A stretch of 64,000 bases of DNA from Prauserella aidingensis (GTDB lineage Bacteria > Actinomycetota > Actinomycetes > Mycobacteriales > Pseudonocardiaceae). This document shows positions 22,341 through 32,996 of the stretch, piece after piece. Position 1 is the stretch's first letter. Each line of letters opens with the position of its first letter. The position numbers and the translations under genes are program-made. The notes beneath the pieces are model-generated. The model was not told the DNA's origin, made no database searches, and worked only from the letters and a program-made list of their open reading frames with translations. Where the stretch lies: NCBI RefSeq assembly GCF_024171865.1, contig NZ_JAMTCN010000007.1, positions 145,556 to 209,555 of the forward strand, read 5' to 3'.

Positions 22341-23738
22341 GTGAGACTGGCGGGAACGAAGGTGCTGGTCGCCGGCGCCGGGGTGACCGGCCGGTCGGCG
22401 ACCCAGGCATTGACCGAACTCGGCGCCGACGTGACCGTGACGGACGGGAACGCCCGGCGACTCGCCGAGCTCGACGGACTCGGTGCCGCGCTCGAACCCG
22501 GGCTCGACACGCCGCCGGACGGCACCGAACTGGTCGTGACCAGCCCCGGGTGGCGGCCGACCGCGCCGCTGCTGGTGGCCGCGGCCGAGGCCGGCATCGA
22601 GGTGATCGGTGACGTCGAGCTGGCCTGGCGACTCGGGCAGCAGCGTGAGCGCCCGCCCGTGTGGCTCGTCGTGACCGGCACCAACGGCAAGACCACCACC
22701 GTCGGCATGCTCGAATCGATGCTGCGCGCAGCCGGGGTGGACGCCGTGGCCTGCGGCAACGTCGGTTTCGCCGTGCTCGACGCCGTCCGGGCCGGTCATG
22801 ACGTGCTCGCCGTCGAGCTGTCGAGCTTCCAGCTGCACTGGTCGTCGACACTCGCGCCGCGCGCGTCCGTCGTGCTCAACGTCGCCGAGGACCACCTCGA
22901 CTGGCACGGTGGTCTCGACGCCTACGCCGCAGCGAAGGGCACCGTCCACGCCCGGTCGGCGACGGTGGTGCACAACGTGGGGGAGGCGTGGTCGCAGCGC
23001 CTCGCCGACGAGTACGCGCCCGACGGGGCGCGCCGTGTCGGGTTCCGCCTCGACACGCCGCGGCCCGGCGAGCTCGGCATCGTCGAGGACCTGCTGGTCG
23101 ACCGGGCCTACGTCGGTGACCCCGTCCAGGGGGCCGAGGAACTCGCCACGCTCGCCGACGTCCGACCCCTCGGCCCCCACAACGTCGCCAACGCCCTCGC
23201 CGCCGCCGCGCTGGCGCGCGCCCACGGGGTGCCGTCCGCCGCCGTCGCCCAGGGCCTGCGCACCTTCACCCCCGGTGCGCACCGCGCCGTCGTCGCGGGT
23301 GAGGTCGAGGGCGTGCGCTACGTCAACGACTCGAAGGCCACCAACCCGCACGCCGCCACCGGCTCCCTGCTCGCTCAGGAGGGTGTCGTCTGGATCGCGG
23401 GCGGGCAGCTCAAGGGTGCGTCCGTCGAGGAGCTCGTCGACGGGGTCGCGGCGCGGTTGCGCGGTGCGGTCCTGCTCGGGGTCGACGCGGACGTGATCGG
23501 CGCCGCTCTCGCGCGACACGCGCCGGATGTTCCCGTCACACGCGTCGATCCGGGTGACCATGAGCCCATGACATCGGCGGTGAACGCGGCTCACGCGCTC
23601 GCGAAGGCGGGCGACACGGTCGTGCTGGCACCCGCCGCGGCGTCGCTGGACATGTTCCGCGACTACGCGGCGAGGGGCGACGCGTTCACGGCGGCCGTGG
23701 CCGCGCTGGGACGGGAACGCCTCGGTGACGGCGGTTGA
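22341..23738 (+). CDS. murD: UDP-MurNAc-L-Ala:D-Glu ligase
   Basis: A 465-aa Mur ligase adding D-glutamate. The N-terminal domain has VAGAGVTGRSA and the ATP loop is GTNGKTT at 113-119; NDSKATNPHA is typical for MurD. It starts at GTG 22341, three bases after mraY, and overlaps ftsW by 14 bases. Confidence 0.94.
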   Translation: MRLAGTKVLVAGAGVTGRSATQALTELGADVTVTDGNARRLAELDGLGAALEPGLDTPPDGTELVVTSPGWRPTAPLLVAAAEAGIEVIGDVELAWRLGQQRERPPVWLVVTGTNGKTTTVGMLESMLRAAGVDAVACGNVGFAVLDAVRAGHDVLAVELSSFQLHWSSTLAPRASVVLNVAEDHLDWHGGLDAYAAAKGTVHARSATVVHNVGEAWSQRLADEYAPDGARRVGFRLDTPRPGELGIVEDLLVDRAYVGDPVQGAEELATLADVRPLGPHNVANALAAAALARAHGVPSAAVAQGLRTFTPGAHRAVVAGEVEGVRYVNDSKATNPHAATGSLLAQEGVVWIAGGQLKGASVEELVDGVAARLRGAVLLGVDADVIGAALARHAPDVPVTRVDPGDHEPMTSAVNAAHALAKAGDTVVLAPAAASLDMFRDYAARGDAFTAAVAALGRERLGDGG

Positions 23739-25287
23739 CGAGAGCCGGTCCGGTTCGTCCGGATCCGCCCGCCGCGGCGAAGGCCGGAACCGGAGGAAAC
23801 GTACCGAACGTGGCTTCGCGGCGGTGCGCACCGCGCTGACCGCGTGGCTGTCGCGTCCGCTGGCCGACTTCCACCTGATCCTCGCCATCTGCGGGCTGCT
23901 CGTGGTGCTCGGCAGCGTGATGGTGCTGTCGGCGTCGTCGGTGTCGTCCTACGACCCGGGCAACGCGGGCAGCGTGTACGCGCTGTTCCAGCGGCACCTG
24001 GTGTTCGTGGCCATCGGCGCGGTCGTGTTCTGGCTGGGTGTGCGTATCCCGTTGCCACGGATCCGCACGCTCTCGCCCGCCGCGATGGTCGTCGCGCTGG
24101 GCCTGCTGGCGCTCGTGCTCACCCCGTTGGGCACCGAGCAGAACGGGTCGCAGGGCTGGTTCGTCGTCGGCCCGCTCTCACTGCAACCGGTGGAACTGGG
24201 CAAGATCGTGCTCGCCCTGTGGGGCGCGCACATCCTCGTGACCAAGTACCAGGTGCTGCACCAGTGGCGGCACCTGCTGGTTCCGGTCGTGCCCGGCGCG
24301 CTGCTGATGTGTGCCCTCGTCATGGCCCAGCCGGACCTCGGCGGCACGGTGCCGCTGGGCATCGTGCTCATCGCGTTGCTGTGGTTCGCGGGCGCACCGA
24401 AGCGGCTGTTCGGCATCGTGCTGGCCGCCGGCGTGGCGGGCGCCGTGGTGCTGGCACTGATCGCCGACTACCGGCTCGACCGCGTCATGACGTTCCTCAA
24501 CCCCGGCGCGGACCCGCTCGGCAAGGGCATGCAGGCCAACCAGGCGCTGTACGCCCTGGCCGACGGCGGGCTGTTCGGCAAGGGGCTCGGGCAGGGTCAG
24601 TCGAAGTGGATGTACCTGCCGAACGTGCAGCACGACTTCATCTTCGCCCTCATCGGCGAGGAGCTCGGGTTCATCGGCTGCATCGTCGTGATCGGGCTGT
24701 TCGGCCTGCTGACCTTCGTCGGCCTGCGCATCGCGTTGCGTAACCTGGACCCGTGGATCCGGATCGTCGCCGGGACGCTGACGGTGTCGATCGTGTCGCA
24801 GGCGGCCATCAACATCGGCTACGTCGTCGGCCTGCTGCCCGTCACGGGTGTGACGCTGCCGATGATCTCCTACGGCGGAACGTCGCTGCTGGTGACGATG
24901 CTGCTGTTCGGCCTGCTCGCCAACTGCGCGCGGCACGAACCGGAGGCCGTGGCGGCGTTGCGCACCCAGGGTCCGGGTAAGTTCGGACGTCTGATGAGGT
25001 TGCCCGCGCCGGAGCCGTACCGGCCGCCCGCCACCCGGCGTGGCGGAACCCGGAGTGGTGGCCGTGGTCAGGGTGGTGGCCGTTCGTCGGGCGCCAAGGC
25101 GGGCAGACCCGCCACCCGCGGTGCCCGCTCGGCGTCGGCGCCCGACCGTCGGAGTGCAGCACCCCGCAGTGCGACGCCGGAGTACGGTCGCCGCACCCGG
25201 GGTGAGCCCGGACGCGGCGGGCCGCGCAGGGCGCAACCGGACCGCTCCACGGGAACCAGTCGATCGACACGGAGAGGACGCAGGTGA
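23725..25287 (+). CDS. ftsW: FtsW peptidoglycan glycosyltransferase (SEDS)
   Basis: A 520-aa SEDS-family protein that polymerises lipid II at the septum with a partner class B PBP. About ten membrane segments; the family features [31 protein letters not shown] and [11 protein letters not shown] are visible. The C-terminal 115 or so residues after the last helix are a highly basic Arg/Gly-rich cytoplasmic tail, longer than in most FtsW proteins. It starts within murD and overlaps murG by GTGA. Confidence 0.94.
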   Translation: MTAVDESRSGSSGSARRGEGRNRRKRTERGFAAVRTALTAWLSRPLADFHLILAICGLLVVLGSVMVLSASSVSSYDPGNAGSVYALFQRHLVFVAIGAVVFWLGVRIPLPRIRTLSPAAMVVALGLLALVLTPLGTEQNGSQGWFVVGPLSLQPVELGKIVLALWGAHILVTKYQVLHQWRHLLVPVVPGALLMCALVMAQPDLGGTVPLGIVLIALLWFAGAPKRLFGIVLAAGVAGAVVLALIADYRLDRVMTFLNPGADPLGKGMQANQALYALADGGLFGKGLGQGQSKWMYLPNVQHDFIFALIGEELGFIGCIVVIGLFGLLTFVGLRIALRNLDPWIRIVAGTLTVSIVSQAAINIGYVVGLLPVTGVTLPMISYGGTSLLVTMLLFGLLANCARHEPEAVAALRTQGPGKFGRLMRLPAPEPYRPPATRRGGTRSGGRGQGGGRSSGAKAGRPATRGARSASAPDRRSAAPRSATPEYGRRTRGEPGRGGPRRAQPDRSTGTSRSTRRGRR

Positions 25288-26420
25288 GCCAGCCTGACAC
25301 CGGTGGGCAGAAGACGCCGGCACGCACCGCACCGACGGTCGTGGTCGCAGGGGGCGGCACGGCCGGGCACATCGAACCCGCGCTCGCGCTGGCCGACGCG
25401 GTCACCCGGCTCCGGCCCGACGCCACGGTCGTCGCGCTCGGCACCGAGCGCGGCCTGGAGACCACGCTGGTGCCGGATCGCGGCTACCGGCTCGAGCTGA
25501 TCCCGCCGGTGCCGATGCCACGCAAACCCACGAAGGAGCTGCTGCGGCTCCCGCTGAAGGTCCGGGACGCGGTCACGCGCACGCGGGCGGTGTTCGACCG
25601 CGTCGGCGCGGACGTCGTCGTCGGCTTCGGGGGGTACGTCGCGTTGCCCGCCTACCTGGCCGCCCGTGGCCGGACGCCGATCGTGGTGCACGAGGCCAAC
25701 AAGCACCCGGGGCTGGCCAACAAGGTCGGCGCCCGGTTCGCCGCGAAGGTCGCCGCCGCCGTCCCCGGCACTCCGCTGCCGGGCGCCGAGGTCGTCGGCA
25801 TCCCGCTGCGGCACTCGATCACCTCGCTGGACCGGGCCGCGCTGCGTGCCGAGGCCCGTGCCCACTTCGGGCTGGACCCCGAGGCGCCGACCGTGCTCGC
25901 CTTCGGCGGGTCGCAGGGGGCCCGGTCGATCAACGAGGCCGTCTCCGGCGCCGCGCAGACGTTCGCCGAGGCGGGGGTGGGTGTGCTGCACGCCCACGGG
26001 CCCAAGAACTCCGTCGCGGTGCGCGAGTTCCCCGGCGCTCCGCCGTACGTGCCGGTGCCGTACCTCGAGCGGATGGACCTCGCCTACGCGGCGGCCGATC
26101 TGGTGCTGTGCCGTTCCGGCGCGATGACGGTCGCCGAGGTGTCCGCCGTCGGGCTGCCCGCGGTGTTCGTCCCGCTGCCGCACGGCAACGGCGAACAGGC
26201 GCTCAACGCCGAGCCCGCGGTGAACGCGGGAGCCGGGCTGCTGGTCGAGGACGAGGCACTCACGCCGCAGGCGATCGCCGAGCGGGTGGTCCCGCTGGTG
26301 ACCGACTCGGAGCGGCTCGCGAAGATGAGCGCGGCCGCGGTCGGACTGGGTCACGGCGCGGCCGACGAAACACTGGCGCGGATGGTCTTGGAGGCCGGCG
26401 GACATGGCGATGGCAGCTGA
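25284..26420 (+). CDS. murG: MurG, lipid II-forming GlcNAc transferase
   Basis: A 378-aa GT28 enzyme that transfers GlcNAc from UDP-GlcNAc to lipid I on the inner face of the membrane. Motifs: [15 protein letters not shown] near the N-terminus, [35 protein letters not shown] and the UDP-binding [10 protein letters not shown]. The next gene starts 17 bases inside its 3' end. Confidence 0.95.
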   Translation: MSQPDTGGQKTPARTAPTVVVAGGGTAGHIEPALALADAVTRLRPDATVVALGTERGLETTLVPDRGYRLELIPPVPMPRKPTKELLRLPLKVRDAVTRTRAVFDRVGADVVVGFGGYVALPAYLAARGRTPIVVHEANKHPGLANKVGARFAAKVAAAVPGTPLPGAEVVGIPLRHSITSLDRAALRAEARAHFGLDPEAPTVLAFGGSQGARSINEAVSGAAQTFAEAGVGVLHAHGPKNSVAVREFPGAPPYVPVPYLERMDLAYAAADLVLCRSGAMTVAEVSAVGLPAVFVPLPHGNGEQALNAEPAVNAGAGLLVEDEALTPQAIAERVVPLVTDSERLAKMSAAAVGLGHGAADETLARMVLEAGGHGDGS

Positions 26421-27858
26421 CACACCCGAGGAGCGCGGCGCGGCCGCCGTCGCGGCGCGGCCGCCCGAGCTCCTCCGGCGGGCGCACCTGATCGGTATCG
26501 GCGGTGCCGGCATGAGCGGTATCGCTCGGATCCTGCTGGCGCGCGGTGCCGAGGTCTCCGGCTCGGACGCGAAGGAGTCGCGTGCCTTCCTGACGTTGCG
26601 CGCGCAGGGGGCGCAGATCGCCGTCGGGCAGGCCGCCGAGAACCTCGACCTCGCCGGGGGCGAGCCGACGGCGGTGATCGTCTCGACGGCGATCCGGGAC
26701 GACAACCCCGAGCTCGCGGAGGCACGGACCCGCGGCATCCCGGTGCTGCACCGTGCGGAGGCGCTCGCGGCGTTGATGGAGGGGCACCGGGTGGCCTGTA
26801 TCGCGGGCACCCACGGCAAGACGTCGACGACGTCGATGCTCACGGTCGCGTTGCAGCACTGCAGGCTCGACCCGTCGTTCGCGATCGGCGGCGACCTCAA
26901 CGAGTCCGGCGCCAACGCCCACCACGGCGAGGGCGGCGTGTTCGTCGCGGAGGCCGACGAGAGCGACGGCTCGTTCCTGAGCTACACACCCGACGTCGCG
27001 GTCGTGACGAACGTCGAACCCGATCACCTCGACCACCACGGCACCGTCGACGCCTACATCGCGGTGTTCACCGAGTTCCTCGGGAGGATCGCGCCCGGCG
27101 GTGCGCTCGTGGTGTGCTCCGACGACGAGGCCGCCGCCGAACTGGCGTGCCGGGCCGAGGCCGCGGGCGTACGTGTGCTGCGGTACGGGCGCTCGGCGAC
27201 CGGCGAGCACGACGCCAGGGTCGTAGCCTACGAGCCCGCCGACGAGGGCGGCACGGTGCGGTTGGCGCTCGGTGGCGAGGAGCTCGAGGTGCGGGTGACC
27301 GTGCCGGGCGAGCACATGGCGTTCAACGCCGTCGCCGCGCTGCTGGCGGGTCTGGAACTGGGTGCCCCGGTCGACGGGATGCTCGCCGGACTCGCCGTGT
27401 TCGGAGGCGTGCGCAGGCGGTTCGAGTTCAAGGGTCGTGCCGCCGACGTGCGGGTGTACGACGACTACGCGCACCATCCGACCGAGGTCGACGCGCAGTT
27501 GCGTGCGGTGCGGCACGCCGCGGGCACCGGCCGCGTGGTGGTCGTGTTCCAGCCGCACCTGTATTCCCGCACCGAGGCGTTCGCGAGCGAGTTCGCCGAG
27601 GCCCTCGGCCTGGCCGACGAGGTGATCCTGCTCGACGTCTACGGCGCGCGGGAGGAACCGAAACCGGGTGTGAGCGGGGAACTCGTCGCCGAGCGGATCA
27701 CGGGCGCCGCGGTGCACTACGAGCCTGCGTTCGACCGCGCCACCGCGCTCGCGGCCGACCTCGTCAAGCCGGGCGATCTGCTCGTGACGATGGGTGCGGG
27801 CGACGTGACGCAGCTCGGGCCGGAGATCCTCGCCGAGCTCGACCGTCGCGGAGTCTGA
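26404..27858 (+). CDS. murC: UDP-MurNAc:L-Ala ligase
   Basis: A 484-aa Mur ligase adding the first stem alanine. N-terminal [17 protein letters not shown] loop GTHGKTS (135-141), EADESDGSF, and [11 protein letters not shown], the MurC/Mpl block. The start overlaps murG by 17 bases. Location between murG and ftsQ is the standard actinobacterial order. Confidence 0.95.
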   Translation: MAMAADTPEERGAAAVAARPPELLRRAHLIGIGGAGMSGIARILLARGAEVSGSDAKESRAFLTLRAQGAQIAVGQAAENLDLAGGEPTAVIVSTAIRDDNPELAEARTRGIPVLHRAEALAALMEGHRVACIAGTHGKTSTTSMLTVALQHCRLDPSFAIGGDLNESGANAHHGEGGVFVAEADESDGSFLSYTPDVAVVTNVEPDHLDHHGTVDAYIAVFTEFLGRIAPGGALVVCSDDEAAAELACRAEAAGVRVLRYGRSATGEHDARVVAYEPADEGGTVRLALGGEELEVRVTVPGEHMAFNAVAALLAGLELGAPVDGMLAGLAVFGGVRRRFEFKGRAADVRVYDDYAHHPTEVDAQLRAVRHAAGTGRVVVVFQPHLYSRTEAFASEFAEALGLADEVILLDVYGAREEPKPGVSGELVAERITGAAVHYEPAFDRATALAADLVKPGDLLVTMGAGDVTQLGPEILAELDRRGV

Positions 27859-27877
27859 GGCGGCGAGCGGACACGAC

Positions 27878-28687
27878 ATGACCGGCACGAGCCGACGCGG
27901 CAGGCGCGGGGACGAGGACGGCCCCGCGCGGCAGGCCCGCACGGCGCGGCGGCGCGGCGGCCGCGCCGGAGGCGGCACGGGCCGCTCCACGCGCCCCGCG
28001 GACACCGGTGTCGTGTCGCGCGCCCGCGCGCTGCGGCGACGGTGGGTCGCGGTGCTGAGCGTGCTGACCGTCCTCGGCCTGGCCTACGTGGTGCTGTTCA
28101 CGTCGCTGCTCGGCGTGCGTTCGGTCGAGGTGACGGGCAATCGTGACGTCGGTGCGGACCGCGTGCGCGAGGTGGCCGAGGTACCCCTGCAGCGTGCGAT
28201 GCTCCGCGTCGACACCGACGCGATCGCTGAGCGGGTCGCCGAGATCCCCGGTGTCGCGACGGTCGACGTCTCGCGGTCGTGGCCCTCGACCATCGAGATC
28301 GCGGTCACCGAGCGCACGCCTGCCGGCGTGTACGACACCGGTTCGACGCTGTACCTCGTCGACACCGGCGGGGTGGTGTACAAGGAGATTTCCCGGCGCC
28401 CGCAGGGACTTCCGGAGTTCCGATTGTCCGAAGTGGGCGCACGCAATCCCGAGACGCGCGCGGTGGTGTCGGTGCGGAAGGCGCTGCCACGGCAACTCCG
28501 GGACAAGGTCACCGAGTGGCGCGCGGACTCGCCGGGCAGCGTGGAGTTCACGCTCCGCAGCGGCAAGACGGTGCGGTGGGGCGACGCGTCGGACAGCGAC
28601 CGCAAGGCGAAGGTGCTGGGGGCGCTGATGACGCGGAAGGGCAAGGTCTACGACGTGTCGAGTCCGGAACTGCCGACCGTGTCCTGA
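27878..28687 (+). CDS. ftsQ: FtsQ/DivIB division protein
   Basis: A 269-aa bitopic membrane protein. The first 45 residues are strongly basic and cytoplasmic, followed by one transmembrane helix (WVAVLSVLTVLGLAYVVLF), a POTRA domain (LGVRSVEVTGNRDVGADRV) and the FtsQ domain. It connects early and late divisome proteins. The start ATG 27878 lies 19 bases after murC. It ends the tightly packed murE-ftsQ run; a GC-rich hairpin follows. Confidence 0.92.
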   Translation: MTGTSRRGRRGDEDGPARQARTARRRGGRAGGGTGRSTRPADTGVVSRARALRRRWVAVLSVLTVLGLAYVVLFTSLLGVRSVEVTGNRDVGADRVREVAEVPLQRAMLRVDTDAIAERVAEIPGVATVDVSRSWPSTIEIAVTERTPAGVYDTGSTLYLVDTGGVVYKEISRRPQGLPEFRLSEVGARNPETRAVVSVRKALPRQLRDKVTEWRADSPGSVEFTLRSGKTVRWGDASDSDRKAKVLGALMTRKGKVYDVSSPELPTVS

Positions 28688-28704
28688 CCCCGCGCCTCGG
28701 GATG

Positions 28705-28740
28705 CGGCCGCGGGCCCGCGGCCGGGCCGCGGCCGGTTTT
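28705..28740 (+). terminator. GC-rich hairpin after ftsQ
   Basis: A perfect 20-bp palindrome (28705-28724) is followed by a second GC-rich stretch and TTTT at 28737-28740, just after the ftsQ stop. It could weaken read-through into ftsZ, consistent with a separate ftsZ promoter. Confidence 0.5.
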
Positions 28741-28907
28741 CCGTTGTGCGGCAACGGGCTCGCCGCTCGGCAAGGCCGGACGCGAGGCACCGGCGGCCCG
28801 CGGTGGCGGAGATAACCACCGACGTGGTGCAAACATCGGGCGACACGCGGCGTGGCGCCTGGATTCGGGCGCGCGCGATGCCTACCGTCCTACCGCAACG
28901 TTGGTAG

Positions 28908-28943
28908 TTGACATAAGTCTGACCCTCAACTTGAGGTTGAGGG
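28908..28943 (+). promoter_or_regulatory. probable ftsZ promoter with inverted repeat
   Basis: TTGACA at 28908-28913 fits a -35 box. Seventeen bases on, where the -10 should be, sits the inverted repeat CCCTCAAC-TTGAG-GTTGAGGG (28923-28943) instead of a clear TAnnnT. The repeat overlaps the core promoter and is a candidate site for an activator or repressor. This gap (28688-29013) holds no gene. Confidence 0.45.
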
Positions 28944-29013
28944 TTGCCGGGAGTTCGAGGTCGACATCCAGCGCGAGCCAGGGACAAGCACCACGATCAG
29001 GAAGGCGAACCCG

Positions 29014-30456
29014 ATGACGCCCCCGCACAATTACCTCGCGGTGATCAAGGTCGTCGGTATCGGCGGCGGCGGCGTGAACGCCGTGAACCGCATGATCGAG
29101 GTCGGCCTCAAAGGTGTCGAGTTCATCGCGGTGAACACCGACGCCCAGGCACTGCTGATGTCCGACGCGGACGTCAAGCTCGACATCGGCAGGGAACTGA
29201 CCCGCGGACTGGGTGCGGGTGCCGCACCCGACGTCGGCCAGCAGGCTGCCGAGGACCACCGTGAAGAGATCGAGGAGGTCCTCAAGGGCGCCGACATGGT
29301 GTTCGTGACCGCGGGCGAGGGCGGTGGCACCGGCACCGGTGGCGCCCCGGTCGTGGCGCAGATCGCCCGCAAGCTCGGCGCGCTGACCATCGGTGTCGTC
29401 ACGCGGCCCTTCTCGTTCGAGGGCAAGCGGCGTGGCAAGCAGGCCGAGGACGGGATACAGGAGCTGCGCAACGAGTGCGACACGCTCATCGTCATCCCGA
29501 ACGACCGGCTGCTGCAGCTCGGCGACATCGGTGTCTCGCTGATGGACGCCTTCCGCTCGGCCGACGAGGTGTTGCTGTCCGGTGTGCAGGGCATCACCGA
29601 CCTGATCACCACGCCCGGCCTGATCAACCTCGACTTCGCCGACGTCAAGAGCGTCATGTCGGGGGCGGGTAGTGCACTCATGGGCATCGGCTCGGCGCGT
29701 GGCGAGGGTCGCGCCGTGCAGGCAGCGGAGAAGGCGATCAACTCCCCGCTGCTCGAGGCGTCCATGGACGGTGCGCACGGCGCGTTGCTGTCGATCGCGG
29801 GCGGATCCGACCTGGGTCTGTTCGAGATCAACGAGGCGGCGTCGCTGGTGCAGGAGTCCGCACACCCCGAGGCGAACATCATCTTCGGGACGATCATCGA
29901 CGACTCGCTCGGTGACGAGGTCAGGGTGACGGTGATCGCGGCCGGCTTCGACGCGGGCACGCCGACGCACAAGAAGCTGGACCCCGGAACGCTGACGGCG
30001 AACGGGTCGACCGCGACGGCGGAGGCGGGCGAGATCGGCGGCGCACCCGCGGAATCCGGTGCGCCCGCGGCTCCGTCCGCTCCGGCGCAGCCCGCGGCGG
30101 GCAAGCCCGCCGAGCAGTCGGCTCCGGCGTCGCCGGGTGCGACCCCCGCCAACGGTGCGGCGTCGGCGCACGCCAACGGTGGCGGCGCGGCCCCGCAGTC
30201 GGGCGGTGCCCAGCCGGTTCCGGGCACGCAGGGCAGGCCCGCGCCGCAGGGCCCTGCTCAGCAGGCAGGGCCGCAGCAGGCGGGCCACCAGCAGGCGGGC
30301 CACCCGCAGAGTGAGGCCCCGCAGTCGGGAGCCCCGGCCGGTCAGGGCCAGCCCGCGGCACCGCGTCCGCAGACGGGACTTCCCGGTGGCACGCAGCCGG
30401 TGGCCGAGGACCCGGCCGACGACGAGGTCGACGTTCCGCCGTTCATGCGCCGCTGA
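29014..30456 (+). CDS. ftsZ: FtsZ, tubulin-like division GTPase
   Basis: A 480-aa tubulin homologue that forms the Z ring. N-terminal [13 protein letters not shown]; the GTP signature [10 protein letters not shown] starts at residue 103; the synergy loop [11 protein letters not shown] and T7 region are normal. The GTPase body ends near residue 320. An unusually long linker of about 150 residues follows, rich in Ala, Pro, Gln and Gly with repeated QQAG units. The C-terminal peptide [12 protein letters not shown] is the conserved tail that binds SepF/FtsW. ATG 29014 is preceded by the 326-base gap with a likely promoter. Confidence 0.97.
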   Translation: MTPPHNYLAVIKVVGIGGGGVNAVNRMIEVGLKGVEFIAVNTDAQALLMSDADVKLDIGRELTRGLGAGAAPDVGQQAAEDHREEIEEVLKGADMVFVTAGEGGGTGTGGAPVVAQIARKLGALTIGVVTRPFSFEGKRRGKQAEDGIQELRNECDTLIVIPNDRLLQLGDIGVSLMDAFRSADEVLLSGVQGITDLITTPGLINLDFADVKSVMSGAGSALMGIGSARGEGRAVQAAEKAINSPLLEASMDGAHGALLSIAGGSDLGLFEINEAASLVQESAHPEANIIFGTIIDDSLGDEVRVTVIAAGFDAGTPTHKKLDPGTLTANGSTATAEAGEIGGAPAESGAPAAPSAPAQPAAGKPAEQSAPASPGATPANGAASAHANGGGAAPQSGGAQPVPGTQGRPAPQGPAQQAGPQQAGHQQAGHPQSEAPQSGAPAGQGQPAAPRPQTGLPGGTQPVAEDPADDEVDVPPFMRR

Positions 30457-30626
30457 GGCACGTTCGCCGGCATCCCGACACAGTCCGAACACCGGTCGCG
30501 TTCGAGGGTCATCGTTCCCGCAGGAGGGGACGGTGGCCCTCGGCGTGTGTCCGCCGGTCCGTAAGCTCCGAGGCCGACGGCCCCGCAGGGGCGCAGGGTG
30601 GACGCGGTGAGCGAAAGGACGATTCG

Positions 30627-31331
30627 GTGCGCATCAGGCGCGTGATCACGACGAGGGCGGGTGGGTTCTCGAAGCCGCCGTACGACTCGTTCAACCTCGG
30701 CCTGCACGTCGGGGACGACCCCGACGCGGTGCGCGCCAACCGGGCGAGGCTGGCCTCCGAACTGGGGCTGGCCGAGGACCGTCTCGCGTGGATGGAGCAG
30801 GTCCACGGCCGCACGGCGACGATCGTGGACGGCACGGAGACCGAACCCGCGGAGGCCACGGACGCCCTCGTGACGGCGACGCCCGGCGTGGTGCCGGTGG
30901 TGCTGGTCGCGGACTGCGTGCCGGTGCTGCTGGGCGATGCCGAGGCGGGCGTGGTCGCCGCGGTGCATGCGGGCAGGGTCGGGGCGCGAGTGGGCGTCGT
31001 GCCCGCCGCGCTCGAGGCGATGCGCTCGGTGGGGGCCGAGCCGGGGCGGATCGAAGCGCTGTTGGGGCCCGCGGTGTGCGGGTCGTGCTACGAGGTGCCC
31101 GCCGACATGGCCGACGACGTCGAGAAGCACCTGCCGGGCAGCCGGTGCCGGAGCCGCAAGGGCACGGCCGCGCTCGATCTCCATGCAGGCCTCTGGCGGC
31201 AGCTCGCCGACGCGGGAGTGGGCAGGATCGGCGTCGATCCACGCTGCACGGTCGAGGACCACACGCTGTTCAGCCACCGCAGGGACAACCCGTCGGGCCG
31301 GATCGCCGCACTGACGTGGATCGAGGAGTGA
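30627..31331 (+). CDS. pgeF: YfiH/PgeF laccase-domain protein
   Basis: A 234-aa member of the DUF152/YfiH family. Members are purine nucleoside phosphorylases/adenosine deaminases, and the E. coli relative edits mis-made peptidoglycan precursors. The Zn-site residues can be recognised: WMEQVHGR (His), ADCVPVLL (Cys) and AAVHAGR (His). It sits directly after ftsZ as in most actinobacteria. GTG 30627 is preceded by AAAGGA. It overlaps or nearly touches the PLP-binding protein gene. Confidence 0.9.
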   Translation: MRIRRVITTRAGGFSKPPYDSFNLGLHVGDDPDAVRANRARLASELGLAEDRLAWMEQVHGRTATIVDGTETEPAEATDALVTATPGVVPVVLVADCVPVLLGDAEAGVVAAVHAGRVGARVGVVPAALEAMRSVGAEPGRIEALLGPAVCGSCYEVPADMADDVEKHLPGSRCRSRKGTAALDLHAGLWRQLADAGVGRIGVDPRCTVEDHTLFSHRRDNPSGRIAALTWIEE

Positions 31332-31333
31332 CC

Positions 31334-32095
31334 GTGACCGTCGAGAGCCAGGGCGACCCGAGGCGCCGCGACGAGCTGGCGGCCTCGCTGGAGCAGGTGC
31401 GGAACCGGATCGACGCGGCATGCGCCGCGGCCGGGCGCCGCCCGGGCGACGTGCGGTTGCTCGCCGTGACGAAGACGTTTCCGGCCTCCGACGCCGCGTT
31501 GCTGAGCGACCTCGGGCTCACGGATCTGGCCGAGAACCGGGACCAGGAGGCCGCGCCGAAGGCCGTCGAGGTCGCCGAACTGCGGCCGGAGGCGACCGTG
31601 CGCTGGCACATGGTCGGACGGTTGCAGCGCAACAAGGCGAAATCGGTCGCAGGCTGGGCGAGTGAGGTTCAGTCCGTCGATTCCGCGCGACTCGCCGAAG
31701 CACTCGCCAAGGCCGTTCGAGGCGCCCAGGACGCGGGTACGCGGTCCGCACCGCTGGACGTGCTGTTGCAGGCGAGCCTCGACACCGCCGAGGACGCGCA
31801 GCGGCGCGGCGGCTGCCCGCTCGACGAGTTGCCGCAGCTCGCGGACGTCGTCGCTCGTTCGGGTGAGGCGCTGCGGTTGCGGGGAGTCATGGCCGTCGCT
31901 CCGTTGGGCGGTGATCCGGAACCGGCGTTCGCCCGGCTGGCCGAGGCCCACGCGAGGGTGAGGCGTGATCATCCCGACGCTGTGGAACTTTCAGCAGGGA
32001 TGAGCGGGGACGTGGAGGCCGCGGTGGCGCACGGCTCGACTTGTGTGCGTGTCGGAACCGCGTTGCTCGGTGGCCGCGGTCTAGCCTCGCCCTAG
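31334..32095 (+). CDS. YggS/PLPBP pyridoxal-phosphate homeostasis protein
   Basis: About 253 aa, a single-domain TIM-barrel PLP carrier of the YggS/PROSC family. The PLP lysine is in LLAVTKTFP; HMVGRLQRNKAK and the C-terminal SAGMSGDVEAAVAHGST phosphate-binding loop are typical. GTG 31334 is preferred because GAGGAG (31323-31328) gives a five-base spacer; GTG 31328, in a GTGA overlap with pgeF, is the alternative. The conserved place is between pgeF and sepF. Confidence 0.91.
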   Translation: MTVESQGDPRRRDELAASLEQVRNRIDAACAAAGRRPGDVRLLAVTKTFPASDAALLSDLGLTDLAENRDQEAAPKAVEVAELRPEATVRWHMVGRLQRNKAKSVAGWASEVQSVDSARLAEALAKAVRGAQDAGTRSAPLDVLLQASLDTAEDAQRRGGCPLDELPQLADVVARSGEALRLRGVMAVAPLGGDPEPAFARLAEAHARVRRDHPDAVELSAGMSGDVEAAVAHGSTCVRVGTALLGGRGLASP

Positions 32096-32173
32096 AGACG
32101 TTCACCCACAGTGGCGTTTTGCGGTGACTCAGCGTCAGGGGTGGGGACGCGACCGTGCGGGCGAGGGAGAGGC

Positions 32174-32836
32174 ATGAGCACGCTGCACAAGCTGAAGGCC
32201 TACTTCGGGATGGTCCCTGCCGAGGACGACTACGACTACGACGACTACCGGCGCGGCTATGCCGACGACCGGGAGGCGTACGACTCCTACGAGGCCTACG
32301 ACTCGTATGACGCGTACGACCGCGGCAGGGCCGACTATCGGGAGGCGGACTACGACGAGCCGCCACGCCGGGGCCGCTCGCGGTACCACGTCATGGACGA
32401 GTTCGAGGAGCCCGAGCCACCGCGGACGCGGCGTTCGGCGCCGGAGCCGTCTCCGGTCCACGGCTCGCTCGCCGTCGACCGGCAGCCGGAGCCGGTCACG
32501 CGGCTGCGCCCGGCGCCGGAGCCGCCTGCGCGGAGCTCCGCGGCCAACCGTGACCCGTTGAGCCGGATCCGCACGCTGCACCCGACGAGCTACACCGAGG
32601 CCCGCGAGATCGGCGAGGCGTACCGGGACGGCACGCCGGTGATCATCAACCTGACCGAAATGGACAACGCGGACGCCAAGCGCGTCGTCGACTTCGCCGC
32701 GGGACTCGCCTTCGCCCTCCGCGGTTCGATGGACCGGGTCACGAACAAGGTGTTCTTGCTCTCCCCTCCGGACGCCGACGTCTCGGCCGAGGACCGCAGG
32801 CGCATCGCCGAGGGCGGACTGTTCCTGCGCCGCTGA
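32174..32836 (+). CDS. sepF: SepF, membrane anchor of FtsZ
   Basis: A 220-aa actinobacterial SepF. It starts at ATG 32174 with MSTLHKLKAYFGM, the expected amphipathic membrane-binding helix; the open frame upstream (to 32111) would bury this helix and is rejected. A Tyr/Asp-rich linker (repeats of DDYDYDDY and YDSYEAYDSYDAYD) leads to the FtsZ-binding beta domain (residues about 135-220: IINLTEMDNADAKRVVDFAAGL). Together with FtsZ and Wag31 it completes the division set. Confidence 0.94.
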   Translation: MSTLHKLKAYFGMVPAEDDYDYDDYRRGYADDREAYDSYEAYDSYDAYDRGRADYREADYDEPPRRGRSRYHVMDEFEEPEPPRTRRSAPEPSPVHGSLAVDRQPEPVTRLRPAPEPPARSSAANRDPLSRIRTLHPTSYTEAREIGEAYRDGTPVIINLTEMDNADAKRVVDFAAGLAFALRGSMDRVTNKVFLLSPPDADVSAEDRRRIAEGGLFLRR

Positions 32837-32984
32837 TCCGCGTCGTCGGCGACGTCTCGCGGTCGCCGGTGGCCGCGCAGGCCCCGGTGTTCCCGCCGCC
32901 GGTCACCCGGCCACCGCCGGGCGCCGGGGGAGGGCCGTCGGGCGCGTCGCCGGGCCGGTGGCCCACAACGTCGCCGGTTGTGGC

Positions 32985-32990
32985 TAGAGT
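32985..32990 (+). promoter_or_regulatory. -10 element for leaderless yggT
   Basis: TAGAGT is followed by six bases and GTG 32997, so transcription should start at or next to the start codon. Confidence 0.6.
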
Positions 32991-32996
32991 GGCGGC

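Noticed and set aside
20853..23888. 1011-codon open frame on the minus strand
   Set aside because: Antisense to murF, mraY and murD, all certain genes; low-complexity Gly/Arg/Asp translation.
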